A DNA stretch of 64,000 nt from Deltaproteobacteria bacterium (GTDB taxonomy: Bacteria > Myxococcota_A > UBA9042 > PHBI01): positions 62,001 through 126,000 of the forward strand of contig JACKFA010000006.1 in NCBI GenBank assembly GCA_020632715.1, written 5' to 3'. The position numbers were made by a program, and so were the translations under genes. This document shows positions 34,101 through 41,863 of the stretch, piece by piece. Position 1 is the stretch's first letter. Each line of letters opens with the position of its first letter. The notes under the pieces were generated by a model. It searched no databases. It was not told the origin of the DNA and was given only the letters and a program-made list of their open reading frames with translations.

Positions 34101-35351
34101 GAGGCCGACGGCGACGATCTCGTCGGGGCTGTCCGCGCGCGCGACGAGCACGTCCGCGGGCGTCTTCCAGCTCGCCGTGTCGCGCCCGTCCGTGAAGAGG
34201 ACGACGTGGCCGATCGTGAAGGCGCCGCCGCGGTTCTCGGCGCGGAAGGCCGCCTGCGCCTCGCCGGAGGCGGTCAGCGCCGCGATGACCGCCCCGTTCA
34301 GGTTCGTCGAGGTCGGGTCCGGCGGCGCGTAGGTCGCGAGCGCGTCGAGTCGCGCGAGCAGCGTCGCGGGGTCGCGGTGGTAGTCCTGCCAGGTGGTGAC
34401 GTCGGCGCCGCCCGAGAAGACCTCGATGGCGACGCGCACGGGGAGCCCGTCGTCCACCATGACGCGCGTCACGAAGGCGCGCGCGGCCGCGATGAGATCC
34501 GGCAGCTCCGCGGCGGTCGAGCTCGACATGTCGATGACCAGCGTCACGAACACCGCGACGCCGTCGTTGGCGAGCACACCCACGGCGGACTCCGAGGTGA
34601 GCGGCGCGCCGTCCTCGTCGATGGCGAAGTCGGCGGGGGTGAGCGCCGTGAGCGGCGTGCCGTGGCAGTCGTCGACCGTCACGAAGAGCGCGACGCCGGC
34701 CGGCGCCACCGTGCGGCCCTCGAGGAGGCGCGTGCGCGCGCAGGTCGGGTCCGGCGGGTCGACGTAGTCCGCGCCGTCCCCCGCGAACGCCTCGCTGAAG
34801 TGGCGCATGGGGCCGCTTACGTGGGAGCCGCTCACCCTGGCGCCGACCCACTCGTAGGCCGGCCCGCTCGCGCGCGACAGGAAGAGGGCGACGTTGTCGG
34901 GCGGCTCCTCCGTGAGCGCGATGTCGAGCGTGGCCTCCGTCAGGAACACGAGCCCGTCGGGGGCGAAGGCGTAGACCGGCGAGTACGCCGTGTAGCCGCT
35001 CGGCGCCCCGTCGACCGCGGTGATGCAGAGGGTCGTGTCGGCGGCGAGGGCGCCCGCCGGGACGGTGAGAGTCGCGCCGCCGTACGCGGCGACGCCACCC
35101 GACGCGCCGATGACCGCGCCGCCGCCGCCGGGGCAGGGGCCGGGCTCGACGGTGTCGGCCGTGTCGGCCGTGTCGGCGGAGGCGTCGCTCGCGTCGTCGT
35201 CGGCGTCGCTCCCGCCGTCGTCGGGCGCCGCCGTGTCGACGGGGGTGGACGAGTCCGCAGGCGCGCCGTCGCCAGCGCCGCCGCCGCAAGCGGACCACGC
35301 GAGGGCGGCGCACAGGCCGAGCGAGGAGAGGAGGTGTCCGGTCGTCCGCAT
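31161..35351 (-). CDS. Giant lipoprotein with VWA domain and TSP3 repeats (copy 2)
   Basis: 1396 aa, same plan as the gene after it: lipobox WSAC (Cys22), short Asp/Ala linker, beta domain (GGVAAYGGATLTVPAGALA), VWA domain with MIDAS DMSSS and FTDGRD, Cys-rich block (ECGGLGCGACDEREA), about twelve TSP3 units and a Cys-rich end (CDDGVACTVDG). Long stretches are nearly identical to copy 1 (YLIGYCSPKK, CARTRLLEGRT), while linkers and C-terminal halves have diverged, so this is an old tandem duplication. ATG 35351 begins the signal peptide, although its ribosome site is weak. The two genes share one promoter region upstream of 35351, divergent from the His-rich gene. Confidence 0.9.
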   Translation of the reverse strand: MRTTGHLLSSLGLCAALAWSACGGGAGDGAPADSSTPVDTAAPDDGGSDADDDASDASADTADTADTVEPGPCPGGGGAVIGASGGVAAYGGATLTVPAGALAADTTLCITAVDGAPSGYTAYSPVYAFAPDGLVFLTEATLDIALTEEPPDNVALFLSRASGPAYEWVGARVSGSHVSGPMRHFSEAFAGDGADYVDPPDPTCARTRLLEGRTVAPAGVALFVTVDDCHGTPLTALTPADFAIDEDGAPLTSESAVGVLANDGVAVFVTLVIDMSSSTAAELPDLIAAARAFVTRVMVDDGLPVRVAIEVFSGGADVTTWQDYHRDPATLLARLDALATYAPPDPTSTNLNGAVIAALTASGEAQAAFRAENRGGAFTIGHVVLFTDGRDTASWKTPADVLVARADSPDEIVAVGLESADYDEQALMALAPGGVFTARDGGGLAAAFGALANRIGRQVARTYLIGYCSPKKNAEHDASVRIAGLETDAATFTFDATGFTAGCTTAIFTDACAERECGGLGCGACDEREAICTATGRCLSYCTTACSGGAGTFENPHGYPQDCPDECDKDWLTGDDDNCPFATNADQRDRDIDGVGDACDPDIDGDGVANAADRCNTAAPGWLSTAETDHDGDGCDDATDDTDDDNDGKLDTQDACPLGDVGWTSDTTTDHDHDGCQDDGEDDDDDNDGKLDAEDGCPRGRINWNRTSLFDQDDDGCYDVTEDDDDDGDGVLDADDACHYSPRPPLPDYEHDGCADVEDYDDDDDGLNDADDACPRGGIGLGGDRDGDGCKDTEDADDDDDGVPDTADRCPVGAVGWEPSPATDLDGDGCRDADEDLDDDGDGVPDDIDPCLALVGTQGEDQDRDGCGADVDDDDDGDGVADEVDPCPGSFAPPGEDLDHDGCPDAEDRDDDGDGVDDDVDPCPHDAPAPRLDPDGDGCANLDIGDGDADGIPDAHDVCIGEDCLCGAAALCVNQEVVLPVLLRPLALAPDGGLWTGEVERDTVYAQRLEDDGTKRGAPVPLLQLGDIIDVPGYDAVDLLVHQLEITASPSYAAVLDVRVLRTAFLPEDPTAPESVDGIFAWYVGLDPAGEVAFAVRRESNEVPPAVRDADYTAITEDELVRVALVDGAEIFRVSFWQVDEETVLMPERLLATRSGRVFVAGEANYGAGTAFVGEVDESGALAWWRPLGATCGTVHCDAVDALFEAGDGRLLVTTKTTFRVVVDPDARSVLERLPLSEESTCRGDGQWVDGGCRVAVRAVFGGADGTRLGVDFCGAEGLASELARRHGGQYPAPLSAVVTTTGVRILGVEAVTSHPVLLTVGPCGSAASPCEDDDMCTVDSGAGGAECVHEFEASAICGACANAATCDDGVACTVDGCFPWGSTAGCFHNGSSCGD

Positions 35352-35574
35352 GCAGCACCCAGGTCGCGCAGGTTGTCGAGGAGAACGCGACCCCCACGAC
35401 GTGAGCGCGCTGGTCTTCGAGTCTATAGTCTGCCGCAGCCTGGGTCGACCCGGAATCGCCCGCAACGACCGTTCTCAGCCCCCCTTGCGCGCCGGGCGAT
35501 TCGATGCTGCGATGATCCGTGACCCACCCCAGCGCGTATCTCCCGGGTCAACCACGCGAGGAGCACCCCGCGCC

Positions 35575-36024
35575 ATGCGACCATGGCACGCCTGGACAGC
35601 GCTCGCGGCCTTCGTTCTCGGGGCCGTCGCGGCCCCGTGCGCGCATCACCTCGAGCACGCGCGCGAGGCCGACGACCTCGCGTGGGACCTCGCCTGGGAG
35701 CGCCACGAGGCGCGCGAGCACGGCGCCGACCGCGGCGCCGCCTCGCTCCGCGCCGCCGAGCACGGCCACGCCCACGCCCACGACCACGCCCCCCACGACG
35801 ACGGCCACCTCCCCGGCCACGATCACGGCGAGGCCCCCGGCGCCCCCCACGGCGCCGGCACCCTCCTCCACGGCGACTTCGCCGCCACCGCCGCCTTCGA
35901 GCTCGTCCTGCTCCCGGCCCCGCTCGGGCCGGTCGCGCGCGTCCTCCCCGAGGCACCTTCCCCCCACGACGCCCTCCCGCTCCCGCCCCGCGCCGCCCGC
36001 GGGCCCCCGATGACGACGGCCTGA
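35575..36024 (+). CDS. Exported His-rich protein before a TonB receptor
   Basis: 149 aa. N-terminal hydrophobic segment (WTALAAFVLGAVAAPCA) with CAHHLEH just after; the middle is rich in His and Asp (EHGHAHAHDHAPHDDGHLPG), a likely metal-binding stretch; then a hydrophobic segment (AAFELVLLPAPLGPVARVL) and a Pro/Arg-rich tail. GAGGAG lies 11 bases before ATG 35575. The TonB-dependent receptor starts 63 bases downstream in the same orientation, which suggests a metal-uptake pair, perhaps zinc, nickel or copper. The upstream 223 bp hold divergent promoters; no Zur- or Fur-like box is recognised. Confidence 0.72.
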   Translation: MRPWHAWTALAAFVLGAVAAPCAHHLEHAREADDLAWDLAWERHEAREHGADRGAASLRAAEHGHAHAHDHAPHDDGHLPGHDHGEAPGAPHGAGTLLHGDFAATAAFELVLLPAPLGPVARVLPEAPSPHDALPLPPRAARGPPMTTA

Positions 36025-36087
36025 ACGACCCCGACGCGCTCTGGCGCGCCCACCAGTCAAGCCTCGCCTTCATCATCAGGAGGAGCG

Positions 36088-38298
36088 ATGTCTCGCTCGC
36101 TGTTGCCCTCGTGCGCCTGCGCCCTCGCGCTCGCGCTCTCGCTGCCGTCCGTCACCCTCGCCGCCCCACCGCCCGCCGCGGAGCCTGCTCCGCCCGCCGA
36201 GCCCCCAGGCCCCGAGCCCGACCCCGACCCCGACCCCGAGCCCGACGCCGACGCCGGCGCCGACCCCGACCCCGACGCCGGCGCCGACCTCGTCCCCGAG
36301 CCCGCGCCTCCCGTCGCCGCCCCCGCCCCGGTCGCGGAGCCGCCCCCCGACGACGACGCCCACCGCACCGTCATCCGCAGCACCCGCCCCCGCACCGCCG
36401 CCTCCGCCCAGGTCGTCCGCGACCGCGACCTGAAGCTCCGCCCCGTCACGCGCCCGGCCGACATCCTCCAGGTCGCGCCCGGCGTGGTCGTCGTCCAGCA
36501 CGCGGGCGGCGGCAAGGCGAACCAGTACTTCCTCCGCGGCTTCGACAGCGACCACGGCACCGACCTCGCCCTCTCGGTCGACGGCGTCCCCGTGAACCTC
36601 CCGAGCCACGGCCACGGCCAGGGCTTCGCCGACCTCCACTGGCTCATCGTCGACCTCGTCGACCGCGTCGAGATCGACAAGGGCCCCTACGACGTCCGGA
36701 ACGGCGACTTCGCCACCTCGGGCGCCATCAACCTCGTCACGAAGCGCTCCCTCGACCACACGCGCGTCCAGTACACCCTCGGGCGCTACGGCGAGCACCG
36801 CGGCCTCTTCGTCGCCGCGCCCCGCTGGGACGGCGGCTCCGCCCTCATCGCCGGCGAGGCCCGCACCTGGGACGGGCCCTTCGACAGCGCCGAGGACGCG
36901 CAGCGCCTCTCCGCCTTCGCCAAGCTCTCCCTCGACCCGTCGCCCGCGACCCGCGTCGACCTCGCCGCCACCGCCTACGCGACCACCTGGAACGCCTCCG
37001 GCCAGATCCCCGAGCGCGCCATCGAGGCTGGCGTCATCGACCGCTTCGGCTCCCTCGACCCCACCGAGGGCGGCAACACCCAGCGCTTCAGCGTCTATGG
37101 CCGCCTCGAGCACCAGCTGAGCCGCGACGAGCGCGTCGAGGCCCGCCTCTGGTTCGTCCAGAACAAGTTCCAGCTGTTCTCGAACTTCACCTTCTTCCTC
37201 GAGGACCCCGTCGACGGCGACGAGATCGAGCAGGTCGACGACCGCACCCACTCGGGCTTCGCCGCGAGCTGGGAGCGCCACGACGAGGTCGGCTGCGTCC
37301 ACCTCACGCACACCCTCGGCCTCGAGGCGCGCCTCGACGACATCGACAACGGCCTCTACCACGACGTCGCCCGCGCCCGCCTCGGCACCACGCGCGAGGA
37401 CCACGTCAGCGAGGCCTCCATCGCCTTCTACGGCGAGGAGAGCGCGCGCCTCACCGACTGGCTCCGCCTCGTCGGCGGGAGCCGCGTCGACATCCTGAGC
37501 TTCGACGTCGACGGCGCCGACGGCGGCGGCCGCTCCATCGTCTTCGCGAGCCCGAAGCTGTCCGCCATCCTCTCGCCGCTCCCCGTCCTCGACGTCTTCC
37601 TGAACTTCGGCGTCGGCTTCCACTCGAACGACGCCCGCGCCGTGGTGCAGGGCGGCACCCCCTTCGCCCGCGCCACGGGCGGCGAGGTCGGCGTGCGCGT
37701 CCTCCCCTTCGACCGGCTCTCCCTCGCGCTCGCCGGCTACGCCCTCCACCTCGAGTCGGAGCTCGTCTGGGTCGGCGACGCCGGCGAGACCGAGGCGTCC
37801 GGCGCCACGACGCGCCTCGGGATCGAGGCCGAGGCGCGCCTCGCCGCCCTCGACTGGCTCTTCTTCGACCTCGACGTCACGTACAACCACGGCCGCTTCG
37901 ACGACGAGCCCGACGGCGCCGACCTCATCCCGCTCGCCCCGACCTTCACGGCGTCCGGCGGCGTCAGCGTGCGCCACCCGTCGGGCTTCTACGGGCGCGT
38001 CGGCTTCCGCGCCATCAGCGACCGCCCCGCCGTCGAGGACGACTCCCTCACCGCCGACGGCTTCTTCCTCCTCGACGCCTCCGCCGGCTACGAGGGCGCC
38101 TGGTTCGACGTCCGCGTCGAGGCCGAGAACCTCACCGACACCGACTACCGCGAGGCGCAGTTCGCGACCACGAGCCGCCTCGCCGGCGAGCCCCCGTGCC
38201 TCGGCGGGCGCGCCGCCGACGGCGCCGGCTGCGCCGACATCGACTTCACCCCCGGCGTGCCGTTCAACATCCGCGCGACCGTGGCGTTCAAGCTCTGA
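36088..38298 (+). CDS. TonB-dependent outer membrane receptor
   Basis: 736 aa. Signal peptide (CACALALALSLPSVTLA), then an unusual low-complexity stretch of Pro/Asp/Glu/Ala (EPDPDPDPEPDADAGADP) to about residue 85 before the plug domain. The plug shows RPADILQVAPGVVVVQHAGG, FLRGFDSDHGTDLALSVDGV and the conserved NLVTKR; the rest forms the barrel, ending in the strand VPFNIRATVAFKL with a terminal Leu. It would import a substrate using TonB energy. AGGAGGAG precedes ATG 36088. The substrate is unknown; the His-rich gene upstream points to a metal. Confidence 0.92.
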   Translation: MSRSLLPSCACALALALSLPSVTLAAPPPAAEPAPPAEPPGPEPDPDPDPEPDADAGADPDPDAGADLVPEPAPPVAAPAPVAEPPPDDDAHRTVIRSTRPRTAASAQVVRDRDLKLRPVTRPADILQVAPGVVVVQHAGGGKANQYFLRGFDSDHGTDLALSVDGVPVNLPSHGHGQGFADLHWLIVDLVDRVEIDKGPYDVRNGDFATSGAINLVTKRSLDHTRVQYTLGRYGEHRGLFVAAPRWDGGSALIAGEARTWDGPFDSAEDAQRLSAFAKLSLDPSPATRVDLAATAYATTWNASGQIPERAIEAGVIDRFGSLDPTEGGNTQRFSVYGRLEHQLSRDERVEARLWFVQNKFQLFSNFTFFLEDPVDGDEIEQVDDRTHSGFAASWERHDEVGCVHLTHTLGLEARLDDIDNGLYHDVARARLGTTREDHVSEASIAFYGEESARLTDWLRLVGGSRVDILSFDVDGADGGGRSIVFASPKLSAILSPLPVLDVFLNFGVGFHSNDARAVVQGGTPFARATGGEVGVRVLPFDRLSLALAGYALHLESELVWVGDAGETEASGATTRLGIEAEARLAALDWLFFDLDVTYNHGRFDDEPDGADLIPLAPTFTASGGVSVRHPSGFYGRVGFRAISDRPAVEDDSLTADGFFLLDASAGYEGAWFDVRVEAENLTDTDYREAQFATTSRLAGEPPCLGGRAADGAGCADIDFTPGVPFNIRATVAFKL

Positions 38299-38310
38299 CC
38301 CGAGACTCGT

Positions 38311-38379
38311 TGTGCAGTGCAGCATGGTGGCCCGTCATCGCCCAATAAGACGGGCCATTCAGCCATGCTGCACTGCACA
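38311..38379. repeat. Long perfect palindromic hairpin between convergent genes
   Basis: TGTGCAGTGCAGCATGG (38311-38327) pairs perfectly with 38363-38379, and TGGCCCGTC (38328-38336) with GACGGGCCA (38349-38357). Together they form a 26-bp stem with a 5-nt bulge (TTCAG) on the right arm and a 12-nt loop. It lies between the TonB receptor and the convergent secreted protein, so it could terminate both transcripts. Its length and perfection also suit a small mobile palindromic element. Confidence 0.85.
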
Positions 38380-38408
38380 CGAACACGAGCGCGGGCGCGG
38401 CGCCCCGC

Positions 38409-39791
38409 CTACTTCACCGGCGGGGCCGGCGCGGGCGTGACGAGGGGCGCCGGCACGCGGTGCCACGCGACGAAGCCGGGGACGTAGAGGCGCTGCATCA
38501 CCTCGAGCGCCTCCTCGCGGCTCAGGCCCAGGTTCCCCTGGTAGCGCACCCAGAACGCCGACCACCAGCCGTCGGGCTCGGTCTTCGGCCCGTCGTGCTC
38601 GGTGGGGCGGTTCGTCGCCCCCTCGGTGACGAGGCTCCCGACGTAGGTGCCGTCGGCGTAGACGCGGTCGATCTGCGCCTTCACCGCGTCGAGATCGGCC
38701 GCCGACACGACGCCGTTGCTCGTCGCCTTGTAGAACTGCACCGTCACGCGCACCGGGAAGCGCGGGTCGCGCTCGATCGGGAGCCCGGCGAGCTCGGTGA
38801 ACGGCCCCTCGAGGGCGCCATGGCCGATGACCGCGTTCTCGACGTCGCTCGCGCCGCGCGCGCGCTCCATCGGCGCCGCCATCGCGTCGTCGCACTCGCC
38901 CTCCATGAGCCCGAACGCCATCGGGTTCTTCTGCTTCAGTGGCACCTGGATGAGGAGGACCATGTTGAGCCCCTCCTGCCCGGCCGCCGACGGCCCTGCC
39001 GGCGTCGCCTCGCCGCCGCCGAGGCGCACCTGCGCGTCCGAGAGGCGCTTCCCCGTGAGGCTCGCGCGCTGCCCGTCCTTGTTGAAGAAGAGGCGCTGCC
39101 CCCAGACGCCGCCGGCCTCGAAGGCGTCGCGCTTGTTGTCGATGATGGTGGCGCTCGTGCCCTCGCGCGTGACGAGGATGGTGAGCACGGCCGGATCGCC
39201 CTCGTAGGATTGGTAGTTGAAGAGCACCGGGTTGAACGTGGCCTCGCCGCCGCGCGGGATCGGGAGGAACGCGGCCTGCGCCGACACCAGCGCGTGCGTG
39301 TCGCGATCGGCGAGGAGGGAGCGCGTCTTCCCGGCCCACGACGTCGGCTCGTGCAGGTAGCGGCGGATGTCCCCGAGGTAGTCGCGCAGGCTCACGCGCT
39401 CGGGCGCGGCGCCGCGCTCGTTCCCGACGAGCAGGAAGAAGCGGTCGAGCGGGACGTCGGCGGTGACGTCGGAGAAATTCGGCTTTCTGATCACGGGCAT
39501 CAGGTAGAGCCGCGACTTCCCGGTGACAGGATCCTTCTCCTGCACCTGGATCGTCATGTCGCTGATGTTGTCGCCGACCGCCGATCCTTTGTATCGTCCC
39601 GTATCCTCCCAGGTGACGTTGACGACATCGAGGCCGCGCTCGCGCGCGAGTCGCTGCGCGTTCGCGTCTCCGACCATGGCGACCGTGTCCTCGAGGACGC
39701 GGCGATAGCTCTGATTCTGCGCGAAGGCCGGCCCCGCGAGGCACGGCCCGATCCCGACGGTGGCGATGACGGCAGCGATGGCTCTCTTCAC
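38409..39791 (-). CDS. Secreted protein of unknown function
   Basis: 460 aa. Signal peptide (IAAVIATVGIGPCLAGPAFAQ) followed by a soluble, mostly beta-rich protein with segments VPLDRFFLLVGNERG, FNPVLFNYQSYEGDPAVLTILVTREGTSATIID and PVRVTVQFYKATSNGVV. The C-terminus is Pro-rich (VTPAPAPPVK). I do not recognise a family. It is divergent from the TetR regulator gene with 189 bp between starts, so it could be its target. ATG 39791. Confidence 0.8.
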   Translation of the reverse strand: MKRAIAAVIATVGIGPCLAGPAFAQNQSYRRVLEDTVAMVGDANAQRLARERGLDVVNVTWEDTGRYKGSAVGDNISDMTIQVQEKDPVTGKSRLYLMPVIRKPNFSDVTADVPLDRFFLLVGNERGAAPERVSLRDYLGDIRRYLHEPTSWAGKTRSLLADRDTHALVSAQAAFLPIPRGGEATFNPVLFNYQSYEGDPAVLTILVTREGTSATIIDNKRDAFEAGGVWGQRLFFNKDGQRASLTGKRLSDAQVRLGGGEATPAGPSAAGQEGLNMVLLIQVPLKQKNPMAFGLMEGECDDAMAAPMERARGASDVENAVIGHGALEGPFTELAGLPIERDPRFPVRVTVQFYKATSNGVVSAADLDAVKAQIDRVYADGTYVGSLVTEGATNRPTEHDGPKTEPDGWWSAFWVRYQGNLGLSREEALEVMQRLYVPGFVAWHRVPAPLVTPAPAPPVK

Positions 39792-39906
39792 GACGATCCT
39801 CCAGGGGTGCGCGGCCGCCGAGCGCGGCGCCGCGATTTTCCTCGTGACGAGCGAGCCGCTTTTTGGGTCTAACCACCCCGCTTCCGCTTGCGTTACGGCG
39901 GGATCA

Positions 39907-39921
39907 CGATTTATTGAATCG
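39907..39921. promoter_or_regulatory. Palindrome in the TetR divergent region
   Basis: CGATTTATTGAATCG is a 15-bp palindrome (CGATT-TATTG-AATCG) in a locally AT-richer stretch between the divergent secreted-protein and TetR genes. TetR repressors usually bind such palindromes in divergent promoters, so this is the best operator candidate here. Confidence 0.45.
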
Positions 39922-39980
39922 CCGAAATTTTACAGCGATGCGCGGTGGCCGGCCCCATCGCGAGAGGTGCGGGACCCACG

Positions 39981-40598
39981 ATGACCCTCCACAAGTCCCA
40001 GGAAGAGCGGCGGCGCGACATCCTCGACGCGGCGCGCGAGCGCTTCGTGACCGACGGCTACTCGCGCGCGCGGCTGAACGACGTCGCCGCGGACGCCGGG
40101 CTCTCGAAGGGGGGCGTCTACTTCCACTTCCGCAGCAAGCGCGAGATCTTCGACGCCCTGGTCGACGAGGACTTCCAGCGCGTCATGGGCGCGCTCGGCG
40201 CCATGCGGAAGGTCACCGGGAACACGGCCGACAAGCTCATCTTCTTCGCGCAGGCGGGGTTCCGCGTGGCGCTGGCGAACCCGACCATCGCGAAGTTCCA
40301 GGTGGTCATGGGCGAGATGGCGCTCGCCGCCGACGACGTCGGGGACAGGCTCCGCGAGATCCACGAGCAGTTCGTGGCCGAGGTGGCCGACGTCCTCCGC
40401 GAGGGGGTCGGCCGGGGCGAGCTGCGCGCCGACCTCGACACCGAGACCGGCGCCCGCCTGCTCGTCACGCTGATGGACGGCGTCCGCATCGCGGTCGCCG
40501 GCGCGTTCCACAAGTCGGTCGAGTTCGAGAAGCTGATCGCCGACGGCGCGCGGCTCCTCGTCGAGGGGTTCCTCCCGGGGGCGGGCCGCGGCGCGTGA
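39981..40598 (+). CDS. TetR-family transcriptional regulator
   Basis: 205 aa. N-terminal helix-turn-helix (about 10-55: RRRDILDAARERFVTDGYSRARLN, then GLSKGGVYFHFRSKREIF) is typical TetR; the C-terminal ligand and dimer domain is helical (LREIHEQFVAEVADVLREGV). It would repress genes until a small ligand binds. ATG 39981 is preferred to GTG 39945 because the family pattern begins MTLHKSQEERRRD; the ribosome site is weak. The divergent secreted-protein gene is the likeliest target. Confidence 0.92.
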   Translation: MTLHKSQEERRRDILDAARERFVTDGYSRARLNDVAADAGLSKGGVYFHFRSKREIFDALVDEDFQRVMGALGAMRKVTGNTADKLIFFAQAGFRVALANPTIAKFQVVMGEMALAADDVGDRLREIHEQFVAEVADVLREGVGRGELRADLDTETGARLLVTLMDGVRIAVAGAFHKSVEFEKLIADGARLLVEGFLPGAGRGA

Positions 40599-40686
40599 GG
40601 TGTGCGGCGTCGCGCCGTGGTACGGTCTCCGGGAGCCGGCGCCGCCGGCCCGACCAGCCCACGACCGCCACGCCCGGAGCCCCGCC

Positions 40687-41085
40687 GTGTTCTACGCGAC
40701 CCTCATCGTGCTCATCCTCATGGGCGTCTTCGGCGCCCGCCGGCGCCTCGGCCTCGAGCAGGCGCTCGCGCCGGCGCGTGACGTCGAGCCGTTCATCGGC
40801 GTCCTCGGGCTCCTCTGGGGCGTCTGGACGCTCATCGACGCGATCCTGAGCCTCTCGATGCTCGGCTACCGGCCGGTGGCGTGGATCCTCTACGTCGTCC
40901 TCGGCGTGCTCTGCCTCGTCCTCGGCTACGTGCTCGGCTGGCCGCTCGTCTCGCGCGTCGCGACCGGCGGCGCGCGCGCGCCGGCGCGGCGGCTCTATGA
41001 CCGCGCGGCCGGGAACCGCGAGAGCCTCGCGATGAGCGCGCTCCTGACGGCGGCGCTGTCGCTCGTGCTGAACCTGCTCGCGTAG
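40687..41085 (+). CDS. Small membrane protein, unknown function
   Basis: 132 aa with hydrophobic segments at about 3-16 (ATLIVLILMGVFG), 35-58 (FIGVLGLLWGVWTLIDAILSL), 63-85 (VAWILYVVLGVLCLVLGYVLGW) and the C-terminus (MSALLTAALSLVLNLLA). No family is recognised. GTG 40687 is chosen; GGAG lies just upstream and the hydrophobic protein begins there. It follows the TetR gene by 88 bp and may be cotranscribed. Confidence 0.65.
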   Translation: MFYATLIVLILMGVFGARRRLGLEQALAPARDVEPFIGVLGLLWGVWTLIDAILSLSMLGYRPVAWILYVVLGVLCLVLGYVLGWPLVSRVATGGARAPARRLYDRAAGNRESLAMSALLTAALSLVLNLLA

Positions 41086-41097
41086 GCCTCGCCGCGC

Positions 41098-41796
41098 TCA
41101 GGTGCCGCGCGTGTGGCCGAAGAGGCGCACATGGAGGCGATCCGCGAAGCGCCAGCCGCGCTCGATGCAGGCCGGCACGAGAAAGCGCGCGCCGCGGTCG
41201 AGCGCCGCGACGTCGGTGCCCTCGGGCATGAGCAGGACGCGCGCCGGGTCCGCGCCGACCTCGGCGACCATGGCCTCGATCTCCGCGAGGTCCTCGGGGC
41301 GCGACACCACGAACTTCAGCTGATACGCGGGGCCCGCGGCCATCATCGCGGCGACGACGTCCGGGCGCCACCGCGCGCGCTCGTGACGCTCGCGCCAGGG
41401 GCCGGCGTCGGCGCCGGGCGTCGAGCTCGCGAGCTTCGGGCTCACCGACCAGAGGTCGATCGGGAGCGGCGCGAACACGGTGCCCGCGGTCTCCACCGTG
41501 AGGTGGTAGCCCGCCGCGGCGAGGCGCGCCGCGAGCTCCGGGAGCGCGGGCGCGAGGAGGGGCTCGCCGCCCGTGAGGACCACGTGCCGCACGGCGTCGT
41601 GGCGCGCGACCTCGGCGACGATCGCGTCGACGCCGCGCTTGTCGCCCTCGGGTCGCCACGAGGTGTAGGGGGTGTCGCAGAAGACGCAGCGCAGGTTGCA
41701 GCCGCTCGTCCGGACGAAGACGGAGGGCGTCCCGACGAGGAGCCCCTCCCCCTGGACCGAGCAGAAGATCTCCGAGATGGGGAGCGTCGCCGTCAC
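41098..41796 (-). CDS. queE: 7-carboxy-7-deazaguanine synthase (QueE)
   Basis: 232 aa radical SAM enzyme that makes 7-carboxy-7-deazaguanine in the queuosine pathway. Visible motifs: FCSVQGEGLLVGTPSVFVR near the start, the cluster motif CNLRCVFCD (Cys-x3-Cys-x2-Cys), VLTGGEPLL for SAM binding and VETAGT. The usual QueE pattern SVQGEG and the short length fit. GTG 41796 begins the family N-terminus; its ribosome site is poor. Partner genes queC, queD and queF are absent from the window, so it is an isolated member. Confidence 0.93.
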   Translation of the reverse strand: MTATLPISEIFCSVQGEGLLVGTPSVFVRTSGCNLRCVFCDTPYTSWRPEGDKRGVDAIVAEVARHDAVRHVVLTGGEPLLAPALPELAARLAAAGYHLTVETAGTVFAPLPIDLWSVSPKLASSTPGADAGPWRERHERARWRPDVVAAMMAAGPAYQLKFVVSRPEDLAEIEAMVAEVGADPARVLLMPEGTDVAALDRGARFLVPACIERGWRFADRLHVRLFGHTRGT

Positions 41797-41863
41797 GCGG
41801 CGGAGAGTGCGATCGGGCGGCGCCCGCGGCAAGCGGAACGTCGCGCGGGACGCGCAGGTCCCG

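Noticed and set aside
28112..35522. Very long plus-strand frames (about 1,090 and 1,620 codons) opposite the two giant lipoproteins
   Set aside because: They are the complement of GAC/GAT-rich TSP3 repeats and read as Val/Arg low-complexity. The minus-strand reading has signal peptides, VWA and TSP3 domains.
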